NCBI GenBank assembly: GCA_002746565.1
Contig: PDPI01000024.1
Location: 1-64,000, forward strand
DNA: 64,000 nt
Direction of reading: 5' to 3'
Source: Pseudomonadota bacterium
GTDB lineage: Bacteria > Campylobacterota > Campylobacteria > Campylobacterales > Campylobacteraceae
The notes under the pieces are model-generated. The model was not told the origin of the DNA. It made no database searches and was given only the letters and a program-made list of their open reading frames with translations. The translations under genes and the position numbers were made by a program. Position 1 is the first letter of the stretch. Each line of letters begins with the position of its first letter. Shown here piece by piece: positions 30,174-41,387 of this stretch.

Positions 30174-31070
30174 TTAGATGTTTTGAGATACAATATCCAA
30201 GGTTATCATGCTATCTTCAATGCTACTAAGTCCATGTAAATCGCCTGTTTGTAAAAATTTTCCAAAGGCTTCTAACTCTTTTTTTAGGGGTTCGGCTTTT
30301 TGAACGGGGCATTTTCTAACTACATAGGAAAAATTTTCTCTGTATGAGGAATATTCATTTAAGCTTTGCTCCATTAGATCAGCCTCGAAATAACCCTTTT
30401 TTGTGGCAACTTCTATGGTTCGTTTGCGAAAGGGGGTTAGCCAATTTGTGGTTATGTTTGCAACGATTTCATTGCCTAGCTCAAAGGATAAGATGGCGTT
30501 ATCTTCATGGTGATTGTGGATTTTTTTGGATTTGTAGATAGAGCTTTTTTGGATTTGCTCACCACTTATAAAACGAAGTAGATCTATATCATGCACAGCC
30601 AAATCCGTTAAAACTCCCACATCGGCAATTCTAGGTGGAAATGGTCCAACTCTGGTTATATTTATGCTATAAATTTCCCTATTTTCCAATTCTCTTTTTA
30701 AAGCTCCAATGACTGGGTTAAACCTTTCCACATAGCCAACGCAAACCTTGGCTTTAGTCTCTTTTGAAGCTTTTAAAATCTCATTGGCATCTTGTAGATT
30801 TGATGCAACTGGCTTTTCTATAAAAAGATTTTTTTTCTTTGCTAAGCACTTTAGGGCAAGTTCTTTGTGCATGAAAGTTGGAACTGCTATGATGGCTGCG
30901 TCAAATTCTTCTTTTTCAAGCAACTCATCCACATCAAAATAAAATGTTTCATCAAATTCTTCATTTTTTTCCACATCACAAAGGGCGACTATTTCAAATT
31001 CATTCATGGAATTTAAAACCCTATAATGGTTTTTTCCCATGGCTCCAAGACCTATGATAGCAATTTTCAT
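30174..31070 (-). CDS. Gfo/Idh/MocA family oxidoreductase
   Basis: 'KIAIIGLGAMGKNHYRVL', 'IEKPVASNLQDANEIL', 'DLAVHDIDLLR'. Confidence 0.9.
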   Translation of the reverse strand: MKIAIIGLGAMGKNHYRVLNSMNEFEIVALCDVEKNEEFDETFYFDVDELLEKEEFDAAIIAVPTFMHKELALKCLAKKKNLFIEKPVASNLQDANEILKASKETKAKVCVGYVERFNPVIGALKRELENREIYSINITRVGPFPPRIADVGVLTDLAVHDIDLLRFISGEQIQKSSIYKSKKIHNHHEDNAILSFELGNEIVANITTNWLTPFRKRTIEVATKKGYFEADLMEQSLNEYSSYRENFSYVVRKCPVQKAEPLKKELEAFGKFLQTGDLHGLSSIEDSMITLDIVSQNI

Positions 31071-32164
31071 GAAAGAGCCTTTTTGATGGCATTTACAACT
31101 AGATCTTGCTGATCTAGGCTTAAAAAAGGGCTCATGGGAAGACTTAAAACTTCCTTTGATACCCTTTCGCTGATGGGAAAATCACCCTCTTTGTAGCCTA
31201 GATATTCAAAGGCTTTTTGTAGATGTAGAGGGATTGGATAATGAACCGCCGTTGGAATTCCTTTTTCATTTAAGCTTTTGGCAAAGGTTTTTCTATTTTT
31301 AATCCTTATGGTGTATTGGGCGTACACATGGGTGTTTTGGGGCGATGTTTGTGGGGTTTGGACGAGATTTTCTAAAAGATGATTGTATCTTTGCCCTATC
31401 TCTTGTCTTTTTTTAACTTCTGAGTCAAAATGCTTTAATTTCACCTTTAAAACAGCTGCTTGGATGGCATCTAATCTTCCATTTATGCCTATGATGTCAT
31501 GTTGGTATCTCTTATCTTGCCCATGATTTAATAGCATTCTTATTTTTGCATTTAGCTTTTCATCCTCGCAAAATAAAGCCCCTCCATCCCCATAACATCC
31601 AAGGGGTTTCGAGGGAAAAAAGCTGGTGCATCCTATGGTTGAAAGGGAGCAACTTTTTTTATTTTTATATTCTGCCCCAAAGCTCTGGGCCCCATCTTCT
31701 ATGACGCTGATATTGTGCTTTTTGGCTATGGCATTGATAGCATCCATGTTTGAACATTGTCCATATAGGGAAACGGGCATGATAGCCTTTGTTTTTGGGC
31801 TTATGGTATTCTCTATTTGCCTAGCATCTATATTAAAACTTTCTTCATCAATATCCACAAAAACTGGCTTTGCCCTCAAAAGCGCTATCACTTCAGCGGT
31901 TGCTATGAAGGTAAAAGGAGTAGTGATGATTTCATCCCCTGCTTTTACATCAAGGGCCAAAAGAGCTAATAAAAGCGCATCTGTTCCGCTTGAGCATGTG
32001 ATGGCATGGGGAGAATTAACATAATTTGCCAAATCTTCTTCTAGGGTCGTAACTTTTTTGCCCATTATAAATTGAGTACTTTCAAGTACATCATCTATTT
32101 CTTTTTTGATCTCTTTTTTATATAAATTGTATTGGGATTTTAGATCTATAAATGGTATTTGCAT
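31067..32164 (-). CDS. DegT/DnrJ/EryC1/StrS family aminotransferase
   Basis: 'IPFIDLKSQYNLYKKEI', 'CSSGTDALLLALLALDVKAGDEIITTPFTF', 'SFFPSKPLGCYGDGGA'. Confidence 0.93.
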   Translation of the reverse strand: MQIPFIDLKSQYNLYKKEIKKEIDDVLESTQFIMGKKVTTLEEDLANYVNSPHAITCSSGTDALLLALLALDVKAGDEIITTPFTFIATAEVIALLRAKPVFVDIDEESFNIDARQIENTISPKTKAIMPVSLYGQCSNMDAINAIAKKHNISVIEDGAQSFGAEYKNKKSCSLSTIGCTSFFPSKPLGCYGDGGALFCEDEKLNAKIRMLLNHGQDKRYQHDIIGINGRLDAIQAAVLKVKLKHFDSEVKKRQEIGQRYNHLLENLVQTPQTSPQNTHVYAQYTIRIKNRKTFAKSLNEKGIPTAVHYPIPLHLQKAFEYLGYKEGDFPISERVSKEVLSLPMSPFLSLDQQDLVVNAIKKALS

Positions 32165-32506
32165 GAAAAGCCTTTTTGTAATTTTTTGCCATTATAGCAG
32201 TTTTAGGGTTTCAAAAGGCTAAAAATATTGGTAAATACACCCAAAAAATTTAATTGAAAAAATTTGCTTTCTAAAGTAATGTGACCGTGCTAAAAAGTGT
32301 ACGCTAAATTGCAAACGAGCTTGATTTGAATTATCACTACTAGGGCAAAAAGTAGGAGCACTATGATTTTAATTATAATAGATAGTGATCTTAGCATAAT
32401 GGAATAGATTTGTTTGCTCTAGTTGCAAAAGAACATGATAGGCAGAATGCGCCTGCTAACACACTCTTCCTTCATGGCGATTTTTCCGCCACTACATACA
32501 AAAAGC

Positions 32507-32535
32507 TAGTTCCTTAGATGAATTTTAAGGAACTA
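32507..32535 (-). terminator. Rho-independent terminator for the DUF1566 gene
   Basis: TAGTTCCTTA/TAAGGAACTA perfect 10-bp arms, minus-strand GCTTTTTG tail. Confidence 0.75.
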
Positions 32536-32548
32536 ATAAATTGAAGAA

Positions 32549-33619
32549 CTATCTAACACAACGAATATATCTATGATAGTCATGGTCTTTGTGCTTTTTA
32601 AAACTACTGCCCTTGAGAAAACCAACAGTCCAAGCATATTGAGGCATAGGCAAATATGTAGTGGAAGACCAAAAACTTCCACTTATTCTTTTTACAAATC
32701 CATCTTTTAAGCTAGGGTCAAATTTATCTGCTTTATTGGTTATACTTAAAAGTTCTATTATATTTGGGAGTCTCCAGTCAGCATATCCCCCTAAAGTTAA
32801 AGATTCACAATACTCTATAGCCTCTTTCCATTTTTTCTCCACAACTCCTACATCACCATTGTCTTGCCACATAAGCCCTGAATCATTATCGGTCGCCATA
32901 CCGTTATTGCTTGTAACAGGATTTTTAGCAAATGGTTCAAATGGATCACCTTTAACACATCGTACTACGTGGTTATAATGGCTAGAGTCAGTATTAGTTT
33001 GTTCTAATTCGCCACCATAGAAAAATTCCGTAGTCCAAGACTTATTAGGATCATATAAGCTAACAGTAGAAGACCAAAAATAAAAAAGCGCAGGACTCTT
33101 GCTGGAAGTATTAGAACCATATTTAAAAATAGGGTTTATTGCTCCCGATGAATTTTTATCGTCTCCTTCATATCTCCCATAATCAATTATGGTTCCAAGT
33201 TCATCAATGCTAGGAAGTCTCCAATTGCCACCATCTACATTTAAATTCCAACAATACTGCTTTGCTTGTGACCATTTTTTCCTAATAAACTCTGCACTCC
33301 AAATAGTTCCATCTGTCCAAGTTAATCCCGTGGCCCTATCCTCAACCATAGCACTAAACAATGGAACAAAATAATTCCTCCCAATCCCTTTTTGATAGTA
33401 CCCATCCTGACCCTTGTGCCCTTGGGTACAAACCTCCTCATTGTTGGTTACAAAATTATAACACTTAGTCTGCCCTGTTTTTAAAAGCTTTGAAGTGGAT
33501 GCATTACCGCTTAAAAGATAAGAAATGATGGCTGGCATTGCATTTGAGGCATCTGCCTTTACTTCATAAGCGCCTATGGTTAGAAATACGGAACAAACGA
33601 CTAAAACAACCCTTCCCAT
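32549..33619 (-). CDS. DUF1566 (Lcl-type) domain-containing secreted protein
   Basis: Two repeats of 'DRATGLTWTDG...WRLPSIDEL...FWSST' and 'DNDSGLMWQDNG...WRLPNIIEL...FWSST'. Confidence 0.85.
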   Translation of the reverse strand: MGRVVLVVCSVFLTIGAYEVKADASNAMPAIISYLLSGNASTSKLLKTGQTKCYNFVTNNEEVCTQGHKGQDGYYQKGIGRNYFVPLFSAMVEDRATGLTWTDGTIWSAEFIRKKWSQAKQYCWNLNVDGGNWRLPSIDELGTIIDYGRYEGDDKNSSGAINPIFKYGSNTSSKSPALFYFWSSTVSLYDPNKSWTTEFFYGGELEQTNTDSSHYNHVVRCVKGDPFEPFAKNPVTSNNGMATDNDSGLMWQDNGDVGVVEKKWKEAIEYCESLTLGGYADWRLPNIIELLSITNKADKFDPSLKDGFVKRISGSFWSSTTYLPMPQYAWTVGFLKGSSFKKHKDHDYHRYIRCVR

Positions 33620-34508
33620 CTTGACTCCTTTGCGATTTGACTTTGTTCGACCCTAGCACAATTTGACTTAAGTTTTGGTAAAAAATATATAGCCTATGAT
33701 CCTTATAAAAGCTTGAAAGGTAAATTCCAATACCTATTAAACCCATTCCTATTCCATGGTATAATTTTATTTTTTCATCCAAGAAAATGTATGCTAAAAA
33801 TGAGCCGAAAATTGGCATGAGATGGGTAAATTGCCCAGCCTTGTTTGCTCCCACCTTTGGGGTTGATATATTCCATAAATAAAATGAAATAATCGATGCG
33901 AATACTACCATATATGATATGGAGTATAAAATCTTTGTATTTTCTATAAAATCAAGGGAAAAAGAATATCCAAAAAGCTTAAAAGTTATACATAATATGA
34001 ATGTTCCAATAAGGGTAATAATGACGAAAAAATCCAATGAATTTAAATTTTTTGGTTTAAATTTTAAAAATATCGAATAAAAAGCCCAGATAATACAAGC
34101 TGAAAGTACCCATAAATCCCCGCTTGTAAAGTTTAGATTTATTAAATCTTCAAAGGAGCCTTTCGATATGAGGTATAATACTCCCAAGTTTGATAATCCC
34201 ACTCCTAGAAGCTGCATTTTTGTAATGGGTGTTTTTAGGATAAGGGTTGAGAGGGTTATGATCAAGATAGGGGTGCTTGTGTTTATGAGAAGAGCATTTG
34301 TCGCAGGGCTTGTTTGTAAGCCAAAATATAAAAAAGTGTTAAACCCTGCTATACCCAAAGCCCCAAAAAGTATGAGAAAAAAGTAATTTTTCCTAAAAGC
34401 TTTTAATAACTTTTTATGATTTATTAATACGTAAGGCATAAACAATACCGATACAAAAAACCACCTATAAAAAGATAATTCAATGGGGCTTATCTGGGTT
34501 GAAATCAT
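33564..34508 (-). CDS. EamA/DMT family transporter; coding similarity extends upstream to about 34562 without a canonical start
   Basis: 'FLYFGLQTSPATNALLINTSTPILIITLST', 'GANKAGQFTHLMPIFGSFLAYIFLDEKI'. Confidence 0.8.
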   Translation of the reverse strand: MISTQISPIELSFYRWFFVSVLFMPYVLINHKKLLKAFRKNYFFLILFGALGIAGFNTFLYFGLQTSPATNALLINTSTPILIITLSTLILKTPITKMQLLGVGLSNLGVLYLISKGSFEDLINLNFTSGDLWVLSACIIWAFYSIFLKFKPKNLNSLDFFVIITLIGTFILCITFKLFGYSFSLDFIENTKILYSISYMVVFASIISFYLWNISTPKVGANKAGQFTHLMPIFGSFLAYIFLDEKIKLYHGIGMGLIGIGIYLSSFYKDHRLYIFYQNLSQIVLGSNKVKSQRSQDGKGCFSRLFRISNHRRL

Positions 34509-34569
34509 CCTTCCAAAGATAAAATTTCCAGACCAAAAAAATACTGCTAAGGATAATAAAATATAATAT

Positions 34570-34848
34570 TTACTTAAATATTTCAGAATGAGAGCCTATC
34601 TTGATAGCGGTTAAAATGAGGGCGTTTTGATCCTTTTGATATATCAAAGCCACATCAGGTCTTATGTGGCAATCTCTTAAACCTTTTAAATTTCCTTTTA
34701 AGCTATGGTCTTTATACTTTAGATCTAAAGCCCTATTGTCTGCTAATAGTTGTATAAGGTTTTCTATCTCGTCGCTCAATTTTCTATCATGAATAAATTT
34801 TTTCATTCCCTTTTTAAAAAGGGAAGTTTTAACTATCTTGTAACTCAT
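34570..34848 (-). CDS. YafQ/RelE-superfamily toxin
   Basis: 'KDHSLKGNLKGLRDCHIRPDVALIYQKDQNALILTAIKIGSHSEIF'. Confidence 0.88.
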   Translation of the reverse strand: MSYKIVKTSLFKKGMKKFIHDRKLSDEIENLIQLLADNRALDLKYKDHSLKGNLKGLRDCHIRPDVALIYQKDQNALILTAIKIGSHSEIFK

Positions 34849-35071
34849 AACGCAAATCGTCCATCATCTCTTTGGCACTAGTATAACCCTTTATCTCACC
34901 CCTTTTATAAGCCTCTTTAGTTTCTTTTAATTCTCTTAAAATATCGGCTTCAAAATCGCTCATTTTTTCTTTTTTGATTTTTACACCTATGTCTGGTCTA
35001 ACTTTAAAAAAGCTTTTTAGGGCTTTTAGGAAAATATCATCCACATTGGTTAAATTTATAGATACATTCAT
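34829..35071 (-). CDS. RelB/DinJ-like antitoxin
   Basis: 80-aa ORF overlapping the YafQ-type toxin. Confidence 0.65.
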   Translation of the reverse strand: MNVSINLTNVDDIFLKALKSFFKVRPDIGVKIKKEKMSDFEADILRELKETKEAYKRGEIKGYTSAKEMMDDLRYELQDS

Positions 35072-35137
35072 GTTAGCTCCTTTTTTTAAAAAGCATTATA
35101 GCAAATTTGTGGCACTAAGCATATAAAAATATTCGAT

Positions 35138-35169
35138 AACACCAACTAAATAGGTATTTAGCTGGTGTT
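35138..35169 (-). terminator. Hairpin immediately after the NifU-like CDS
   Basis: AACACCAaCTAAATA/TATTTAGcTGGTGTT. Confidence 0.55.
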
Positions 35170-36138
35170 TTAAATAGGTAAAACCCTTATTTTTTCGCTT
35201 AGTTTACTTTTGAGTACATCTTCTATGGCATAAAGTGTTCCAGTCGAACCACTCGCACATCCGCTGCATGCTCCTAAATATCTTATGTAAATATCTATAT
35301 GTTCATCGCCCTTTTGGATGTCGATAATTTCCATATTTCCCCCATCCATCATGAGCATTGGGCGAATGTCTGCATCTATTATCTCTTCGACTGCTTTTAA
35401 TTGCCCAACCACTGTCATGTGTTCAAAATCGCTTACACCATCTGCTTGTTTTTCCATATTTTCCATCTCCATTTCAGCTCTTGTTTCATCTAGGATGTCT
35501 TTTAGGTAATATTCCCTATCCTCATGACCTCCTGGCTTTATACAGGAACCACAAAAAGCTCCAGCTTTTGTGTAGTTTGTTATATCTTCGATGTTTTTAA
35601 GATCGTTTAGCTTTATCACTTCTTTGATGGTGCCCAAACTTACCCTTGCACATTCACACACCATTATCTCATCTTCAAAATCCTCTGGATTTACACCTTT
35701 ATATTTGGCAGCTGCGGCTTTTATAACATCATAAGCCATTACTGAACAGTGCATTTTTTGGGGTGGAACTGCTGGAGTTTGAGGGTTATCACGCATGGCA
35801 AATTCAACATCCAAATTTGTTATCTTAACTGCCTCATCAACGCTTTTTCCCTTGCAAAGCTCAGCCATGGTATCACTGCTTGCTATGGCGGTTCCGCATC
35901 CAAAACTTTTAAATTTACTATCTAAGATAATGTCATTTTTTTCATCCACTAACCAATAGAGCCTAACCGCATCCCCACAACTTTCAGCTCCGAAGTCAGC
36001 AACTATCAATTTTCCGCCTCTTTTTTCGGCTTCCTCTTCTGTTATTTCACCCATGTTTTGTGGGTTATTCATCAAATCTTGTACCTTTTGGCTATATTCT
36101 TCCCAAATAGAGCCACCAATTAAATCATTTTTTGCCAT
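35170..36138 (-). CDS. nifU: NifU-type Fe-S scaffold (IscU-BFD-NFU fusion)
   Basis: N-terminal IscU domain, 'CECARVSLGTIKEVI...CGSCIKPG', C-terminal NFU 'CSGCASGSTGTLYAIEDVLK'. Confidence 0.92.
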   Translation of the reverse strand: MAKNDLIGGSIWEEYSQKVQDLMNNPQNMGEITEEEAEKRGGKLIVADFGAESCGDAVRLYWLVDEKNDIILDSKFKSFGCGTAIASSDTMAELCKGKSVDEAVKITNLDVEFAMRDNPQTPAVPPQKMHCSVMAYDVIKAAAAKYKGVNPEDFEDEIMVCECARVSLGTIKEVIKLNDLKNIEDITNYTKAGAFCGSCIKPGGHEDREYYLKDILDETRAEMEMENMEKQADGVSDFEHMTVVGQLKAVEEIIDADIRPMLMMDGGNMEIIDIQKGDEHIDIYIRYLGACSGCASGSTGTLYAIEDVLKSKLSEKIRVLPI

Positions 36139-36150
36139 TTTTTTATCCTT

Positions 36151-37353
<1,203 letters not shown>

Positions 37354-37450
37354 TTATCAAAGTAAAATGATAAGCATAATTAAATAGGATAAGATATATC
37401 CGAAATACGTTTTGGATAATATAACAAATTAGATTAAAAACAATTTAAGG

Positions 37451-37530
37451 GGTTCGGAAAACAGAAAACAGATAACTAGTAAAGTAAGCATTTTTGCAAA
37501 ATGCCTTTTATTTTTATGTCATTTCGTCAG
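37451..37530 (+). repeat. Dispersed intergenic repeat, copy B
   Basis: GGAAAACAGATAACTAGTAAAGTAAGCATTTTtgcAAAATGCCTTTTATTTTTATGTCATTTCGTCAG, near-identical to copy A. Confidence 0.75.
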
Positions 37531-37536
37531 TGTTGA

Positions 37537-37618
37537 TTCGGAAAAGGGATTACAGATTGCGGAAAACTGATAACTAGTAGGGTAAGCATTGCAGGGCAAT
37601 GCTATTTATTTTAATGTT
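37537..37618 (+). repeat. Dispersed intergenic repeat, copy C (adjacent to B)
   Basis: GGGATTACAGATTGCGGAAAACTGATAACTAGTAGGGTAAGCATTGCaggGCAATGCTATTTATTTTAATG. Confidence 0.75.
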
Positions 37619-37734
37619 TTGCAAAATTGCAAAATTGTATTAAATTGGTGGAATTTTAAAATTATTTGCGTTTATTTTGCAAAGTTATTGGAAATTTAAG
37701 AAAAGTTTTGTTATTATTTCACTCCCCCCCTATT

Positions 37735-37763
37735 GTGGCGGACGGTTTTGTTCGCCACTTTTC
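37735..37763 (+). terminator. Terminator-like hairpin upstream of rpmE
   Basis: GTGGCGGAC-GGTTTT-GTTCGCCAC + TTTTC. Confidence 0.5.
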
Positions 37764-37818
37764 ATAATATTTTATGAATTAATACGGAGTGTTATTTAAA
37801 ATTATTAAGGATATTTTA

Positions 37819-38019
37819 ATGAAAAAAGATATTCATCCAGAATACGTAAAATGCACCGTAACTTGTGCGTGCGGAAATAGCTTTGAGACTATGTCAAACA
37901 AGGCTGAGATGAAAATAGATATTTGCAATTCTTGTCATCCATTTTTTACAGGGAGTGAGAAGATTGTGGATTCTGCTGGTCGGGTTGAAAAATTTAAGAA
38001 AAAATACAACCTAAAATAA
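37819..38019 (+). CDS. rpmE: 50S ribosomal protein L31
   Basis: '[45 protein letters not shown]'; start moved from 37789. Confidence 0.95.
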   Translation: MKKDIHPEYVKCTVTCACGNSFETMSNKAEMKIDICNSCHPFFTGSEKIVDSAGRVEKFKKKYNLK

Positions 38020-38034
38020 AAAAATGGGCGAGGT

Positions 38035-38874
38035 ATGGTTTATTTTATCCCCACGCCCATAGGAAACTTAGAAGATATCTCGCATCGAAGTTTAAAGCTT
38101 TTGATGCGAGTGTCTAAGATATTTTGCGAGGATACTCGTCTTACAAAAAAACTTCTCCATCTTCTGGAAGAGAAATTTCAAATACAAAATCACGAAAAAA
38201 CCTACATTTCTTTTCATTCCCACAATGAGGATGAGGTTTTAAAGAAAATTGATATAGATCAGCTAAAAACTCAAGACTGGGCTTTTGTGAGTGATGCGGG
38301 GATGCCTTGCATTAGCGACCCAGGGGCGAAATTGGTGCAATTTTGCCAAAAAAATCAAATTCCTTATGAGGTTTATCCGGGTGCAAATGCTGCACTTTTA
38401 GCCTTTGTGGCAAGTGGATTTTTGGAAGCTAGCTTTACCTTTTTTGGCTTTTTGCCCCACAAAGGCAAGGAAAGACAAAGAAGATTAGAAGAAATTCTAA
38501 ATCATCCCCACACGAGCATAATTTACGAAAGTCCCCACAGGATAGAACTTTTAGCAAAGGAGTTAAGCTTGCATGAGGGGCAAAGAAAGGTTTTTTTCCT
38601 AAAAGAAGCCACAAAAAAACATGAAAAATTTTTCAAGTGCGATCTAGGTGAGATTTACGAACTTATCAAAAATACCAACCAAAAGGGCGAATGGGTGGTG
38701 GTGCTAGAGAAAAATCCAAACCCAAATCCCCAAACTCTTTTAAATGTAAATGATGTTTTAGATCTTGATATAAAACCTAAACAAAAGGCAAAACTACTTT
38801 CAAAAATTACAAATAAAAGTTCCCAAGAATGGTATCAAAAACTAAGTTTTGATAAAAAATCCCAATTAAATTGA
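38035..38874 (+). CDS. rsmI: 16S rRNA (cytidine-2'-O)-methyltransferase RsmI
   Basis: 'VYFIPTPIGNLEDISHRSL', 'EDTRLTKKLL', 'SDAGMPCISDPGAKLV'. Confidence 0.94.
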   Translation: MVYFIPTPIGNLEDISHRSLKLLMRVSKIFCEDTRLTKKLLHLLEEKFQIQNHEKTYISFHSHNEDEVLKKIDIDQLKTQDWAFVSDAGMPCISDPGAKLVQFCQKNQIPYEVYPGANAALLAFVASGFLEASFTFFGFLPHKGKERQRRLEEILNHPHTSIIYESPHRIELLAKELSLHEGQRKVFFLKEATKKHEKFFKCDLGEIYELIKNTNQKGEWVVVLEKNPNPNPQTLLNVNDVLDLDIKPKQKAKLLSKITNKSSQEWYQKLSFDKKSQLN

Positions 38875-38906
38875 AAATTTAAGTCTATTTAGCTAATATA
38901 TCCCCT

Positions 38907-39590
38907 ATGATTGTGTACGGAAAACAGCTTTTTTTGCATGTTTTGGAAAAAATGCCCCAAATAATAGAAAAGATTTATCTTGCAAAAGAGTGCGATAAGA
39001 AGTTGTTCAATAAAATTAAATCTTTAAATAAAGAGATTTTAAGACCAGATTTTAAAAAAGCACAAGCCCTGGCAAAGGGTGGAAATCATCAAGGTTTTTT
39101 ACTTGAGATTAAGCCTTTGGAATTTGCTAGATTGGATGATGTGAAAAGTGAAGATTTCTTACTTGTTCTTTATGGTTTAAGTGATGTGGGAAATATAGGG
39201 GCAATCTGCAGAAGTGCCTATGCTTTTGGGGTTGGAGCTGTTATAATTGCAGGCGTTAAAAGCATAAATCTTGAAGGGATTTTGCGAACTTCAAGTGGGG
39301 CTATTTTTGATTTGCCCATAGTTTTGAAAAAAGATGGATTGAGTTTACTAAACGAATTAAAACAAAGTGGTTTTTATATATATGCAAGCCATATGGATGG
39401 TTTGGATATAAGAAAAGCCAAGATAAAAGACAAAAAAGTTCTCATCATGGGAAGCGAGGGTTTTGGGATACCAAAGAAAGTTCTTGCAAAAAGTGATGAG
39501 GTGGTTAAGATAAAAATGGTAAGGGAATTTGATTCTTTAAATGTGAGTGTTGCGACAGCTATAATGTGTGATAGGATGGTAAATGGATAA
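38907..39590 (+). CDS. rlmB: 23S rRNA 2'-O-methyltransferase (TrmH/RlmB, SpoU family)
   Basis: 'LYGLSDVGNIGAICRSAYAFG', 'LIMGSEGFGIPKKVL', 'FDSLNVSVATAIMCDRM'. Confidence 0.9.
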   Translation: MIVYGKQLFLHVLEKMPQIIEKIYLAKECDKKLFNKIKSLNKEILRPDFKKAQALAKGGNHQGFLLEIKPLEFARLDDVKSEDFLLVLYGLSDVGNIGAICRSAYAFGVGAVIIAGVKSINLEGILRTSSGAIFDLPIVLKKDGLSLLNELKQSGFYIYASHMDGLDIRKAKIKDKKVLIMGSEGFGIPKKVLAKSDEVVKIKMVREFDSLNVSVATAIMCDRMVNG

Positions 39591-40572
39591 TATAAATGTT
39601 TTAGAAGAGTTAGGTCTTGGGGAAGTTTCTAGAAAAACCCATATAGAGGTTAAGTTTTTAGAATACATGTTAAATAAGGATTTTGGCAAACTACATCGTA
39701 CAAATACTTTGGGATTTGTGAAAATTTTGCAAAGGGAATATGATATAGATCTATCAGAGTGGGTTGATGAGTTTGAAATATTTTGCATAGAAAATAAAAC
39801 TAAAGACGATAAGACTTATAGCAATGCTTTATTTGGAAGTGATAAAAAAGAATCCAGGGGTTTTGGAAAGTTTTTGTTATTTTTGTTATTGCTTTGTTTG
39901 TTAGCTGGCGCATTTTATGTGTTAAATAATCTAGGCTATATCAAAATGCTTCAAGATAAATTTACACAAAATGAGAGCAATAATACCCCTTATGTTAAAG
40001 CCAATATCGTGGATCAAACCCAAAAGCAACTAAATGATTTGCAAAAAAAAGATATAGAAGATAACGTTGAAGTTGAAGTGGTTGTGGATGAGAATGAAAC
40101 TAACCAATTAGATGCAATGACTAATCTAGAAGATAATCAAAGTAATGAAAATCCCACTCCCATAATCGAAAAAGATGATAACAAAACCATTATCACATCT
40201 GAGATTGAATCTTCTGATCCTGCCTCTTTTGAAGAAAATAATGAAACGACAAAGCCCAAACAAGAGCCAACGGAAAACAATTTAGGTCCCCAAAAGGTTT
40301 TTTTAACACCTCCTAATAGGATTTGGGTTGGTTTGATAAATCTAGAAAATAAAAAAAGAAGACAATACCTAACAGGCAAACCCATTGAGATTGATCTAAG
40401 TATGCCACAGATCATCATAACAGGTCATGGGCATTTTAATTTTGAGTATGACAATGGAAAGGTTGAAAGTTTTAATTCGAACGGTAAACAATATTATTAT
40501 GTGGATGATGGTAACATTAAAAAGATTAGTAAAAAAGAATTTATATCGTATAATGGGGGTAAATATTGGTAA
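39583..40572 (+). CDS. Membrane protein with N-terminal HTH-like region (position of C. jejuni Cj0152c)
   Basis: Cytoplasmic helical domain, one TM (FLLFLLLLCLLAGAFYVL), acidic periplasmic region. Confidence 0.6.
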   Translation: MDNINVLEELGLGEVSRKTHIEVKFLEYMLNKDFGKLHRTNTLGFVKILQREYDIDLSEWVDEFEIFCIENKTKDDKTYSNALFGSDKKESRGFGKFLLFLLLLCLLAGAFYVLNNLGYIKMLQDKFTQNESNNTPYVKANIVDQTQKQLNDLQKKDIEDNVEVEVVVDENETNQLDAMTNLEDNQSNENPTPIIEKDDNKTIITSEIESSDPASFEENNETTKPKQEPTENNLGPQKVFLTPPNRIWVGLINLENKKRRQYLTGKPIEIDLSMPQIIITGHGHFNFEYDNGKVESFNSNGKQYYYVDDGNIKKISKKEFISYNGGKYW

Positions 40573-41378
40573 GGATATTTTTAGCTCTAATCCTATGTTT
40601 TAGCTTTAGTTTTGGGGACATTTTAGGCAATGTAAGATCATTTTTAGATGCTCGTACTTACGGCTCCCAAAGAAATATGATAAATGTGCTTTTTGCTAAA
40701 AAAAGTAAATACATAGATGGGCAAACAGGAGAGGTAAATTCCCTTGCCATACTAAGAACCCTAAAAGATAATGGTCTTTTAAACTTTTCTTTCAAATCAG
40801 CAGAGCAATTAAAAATATCCTTTGACATAGCTCACAGCCCCCTATTAGCAATGAAGATAATCAATAATACCCTAGATCGATTAGGATATACCTACTATCT
40901 AACAGATTATATCAGCAGACAAGATAAGATGCTTTCATGGTCGATCTTGATAAATACCCAAAGCTTACTTGATCCGGTTGTATTTTCAGATATGCTTATT
41001 GCCCAAGGGGTTTTTGTTTTGGATATAAGAAAAGAAAATAAATTTAGTTGGAAATACAGCATGGATTTTCAAGATGCAAAGCTTAAAACCATGGATATTG
41101 CAAGAAATAGGCAACAAAATTTGCCAAAACCAAATAGACCCTATTGGATAAATGCCCATGGGGCAAAGAATATTTATATAAATGCTCATCATAAGGATAA
41201 TTGGTTTCCCCTTGTGACATTTTACGATAGGGATCTAAATGTTTTAAAAGAGATAAATTTATCCCAAGATAAGAAACGATTACACGCAAAAATAGATAAA
41301 GATGTTACCTATGTAAAAATCGATGATAAATACTTGCTTGATAATATAAAGCGAGGCTTAGTGGTTAGATTAGATTAA
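40566..41378 (+). CDS. Periplasmic protein of unknown function
   Basis: Signal peptide 'VRIFLALILCFSFSFG'; coupled to the upstream gene. Confidence 0.6.
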   Translation: MVRIFLALILCFSFSFGDILGNVRSFLDARTYGSQRNMINVLFAKKSKYIDGQTGEVNSLAILRTLKDNGLLNFSFKSAEQLKISFDIAHSPLLAMKIINNTLDRLGYTYYLTDYISRQDKMLSWSILINTQSLLDPVVFSDMLIAQGVFVLDIRKENKFSWKYSMDFQDAKLKTMDIARNRQQNLPKPNRPYWINAHGAKNIYINAHHKDNWFPLVTFYDRDLNVLKEINLSQDKKRLHAKIDKDVTYVKIDDKYLLDNIKRGLVVRLD

Positions 41379-41387
41379 AGGAAAAAA

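Noticed and set aside
32331-32389. Inverted ATCACTA/TAGTGAT and a 14-codon ORF (MILIIIDSDLSIME) upstream of the DegT gene region
   Set aside because: 43-nt loop, short arms, weak ORF; not above chance in AT-rich intergenic DNA.
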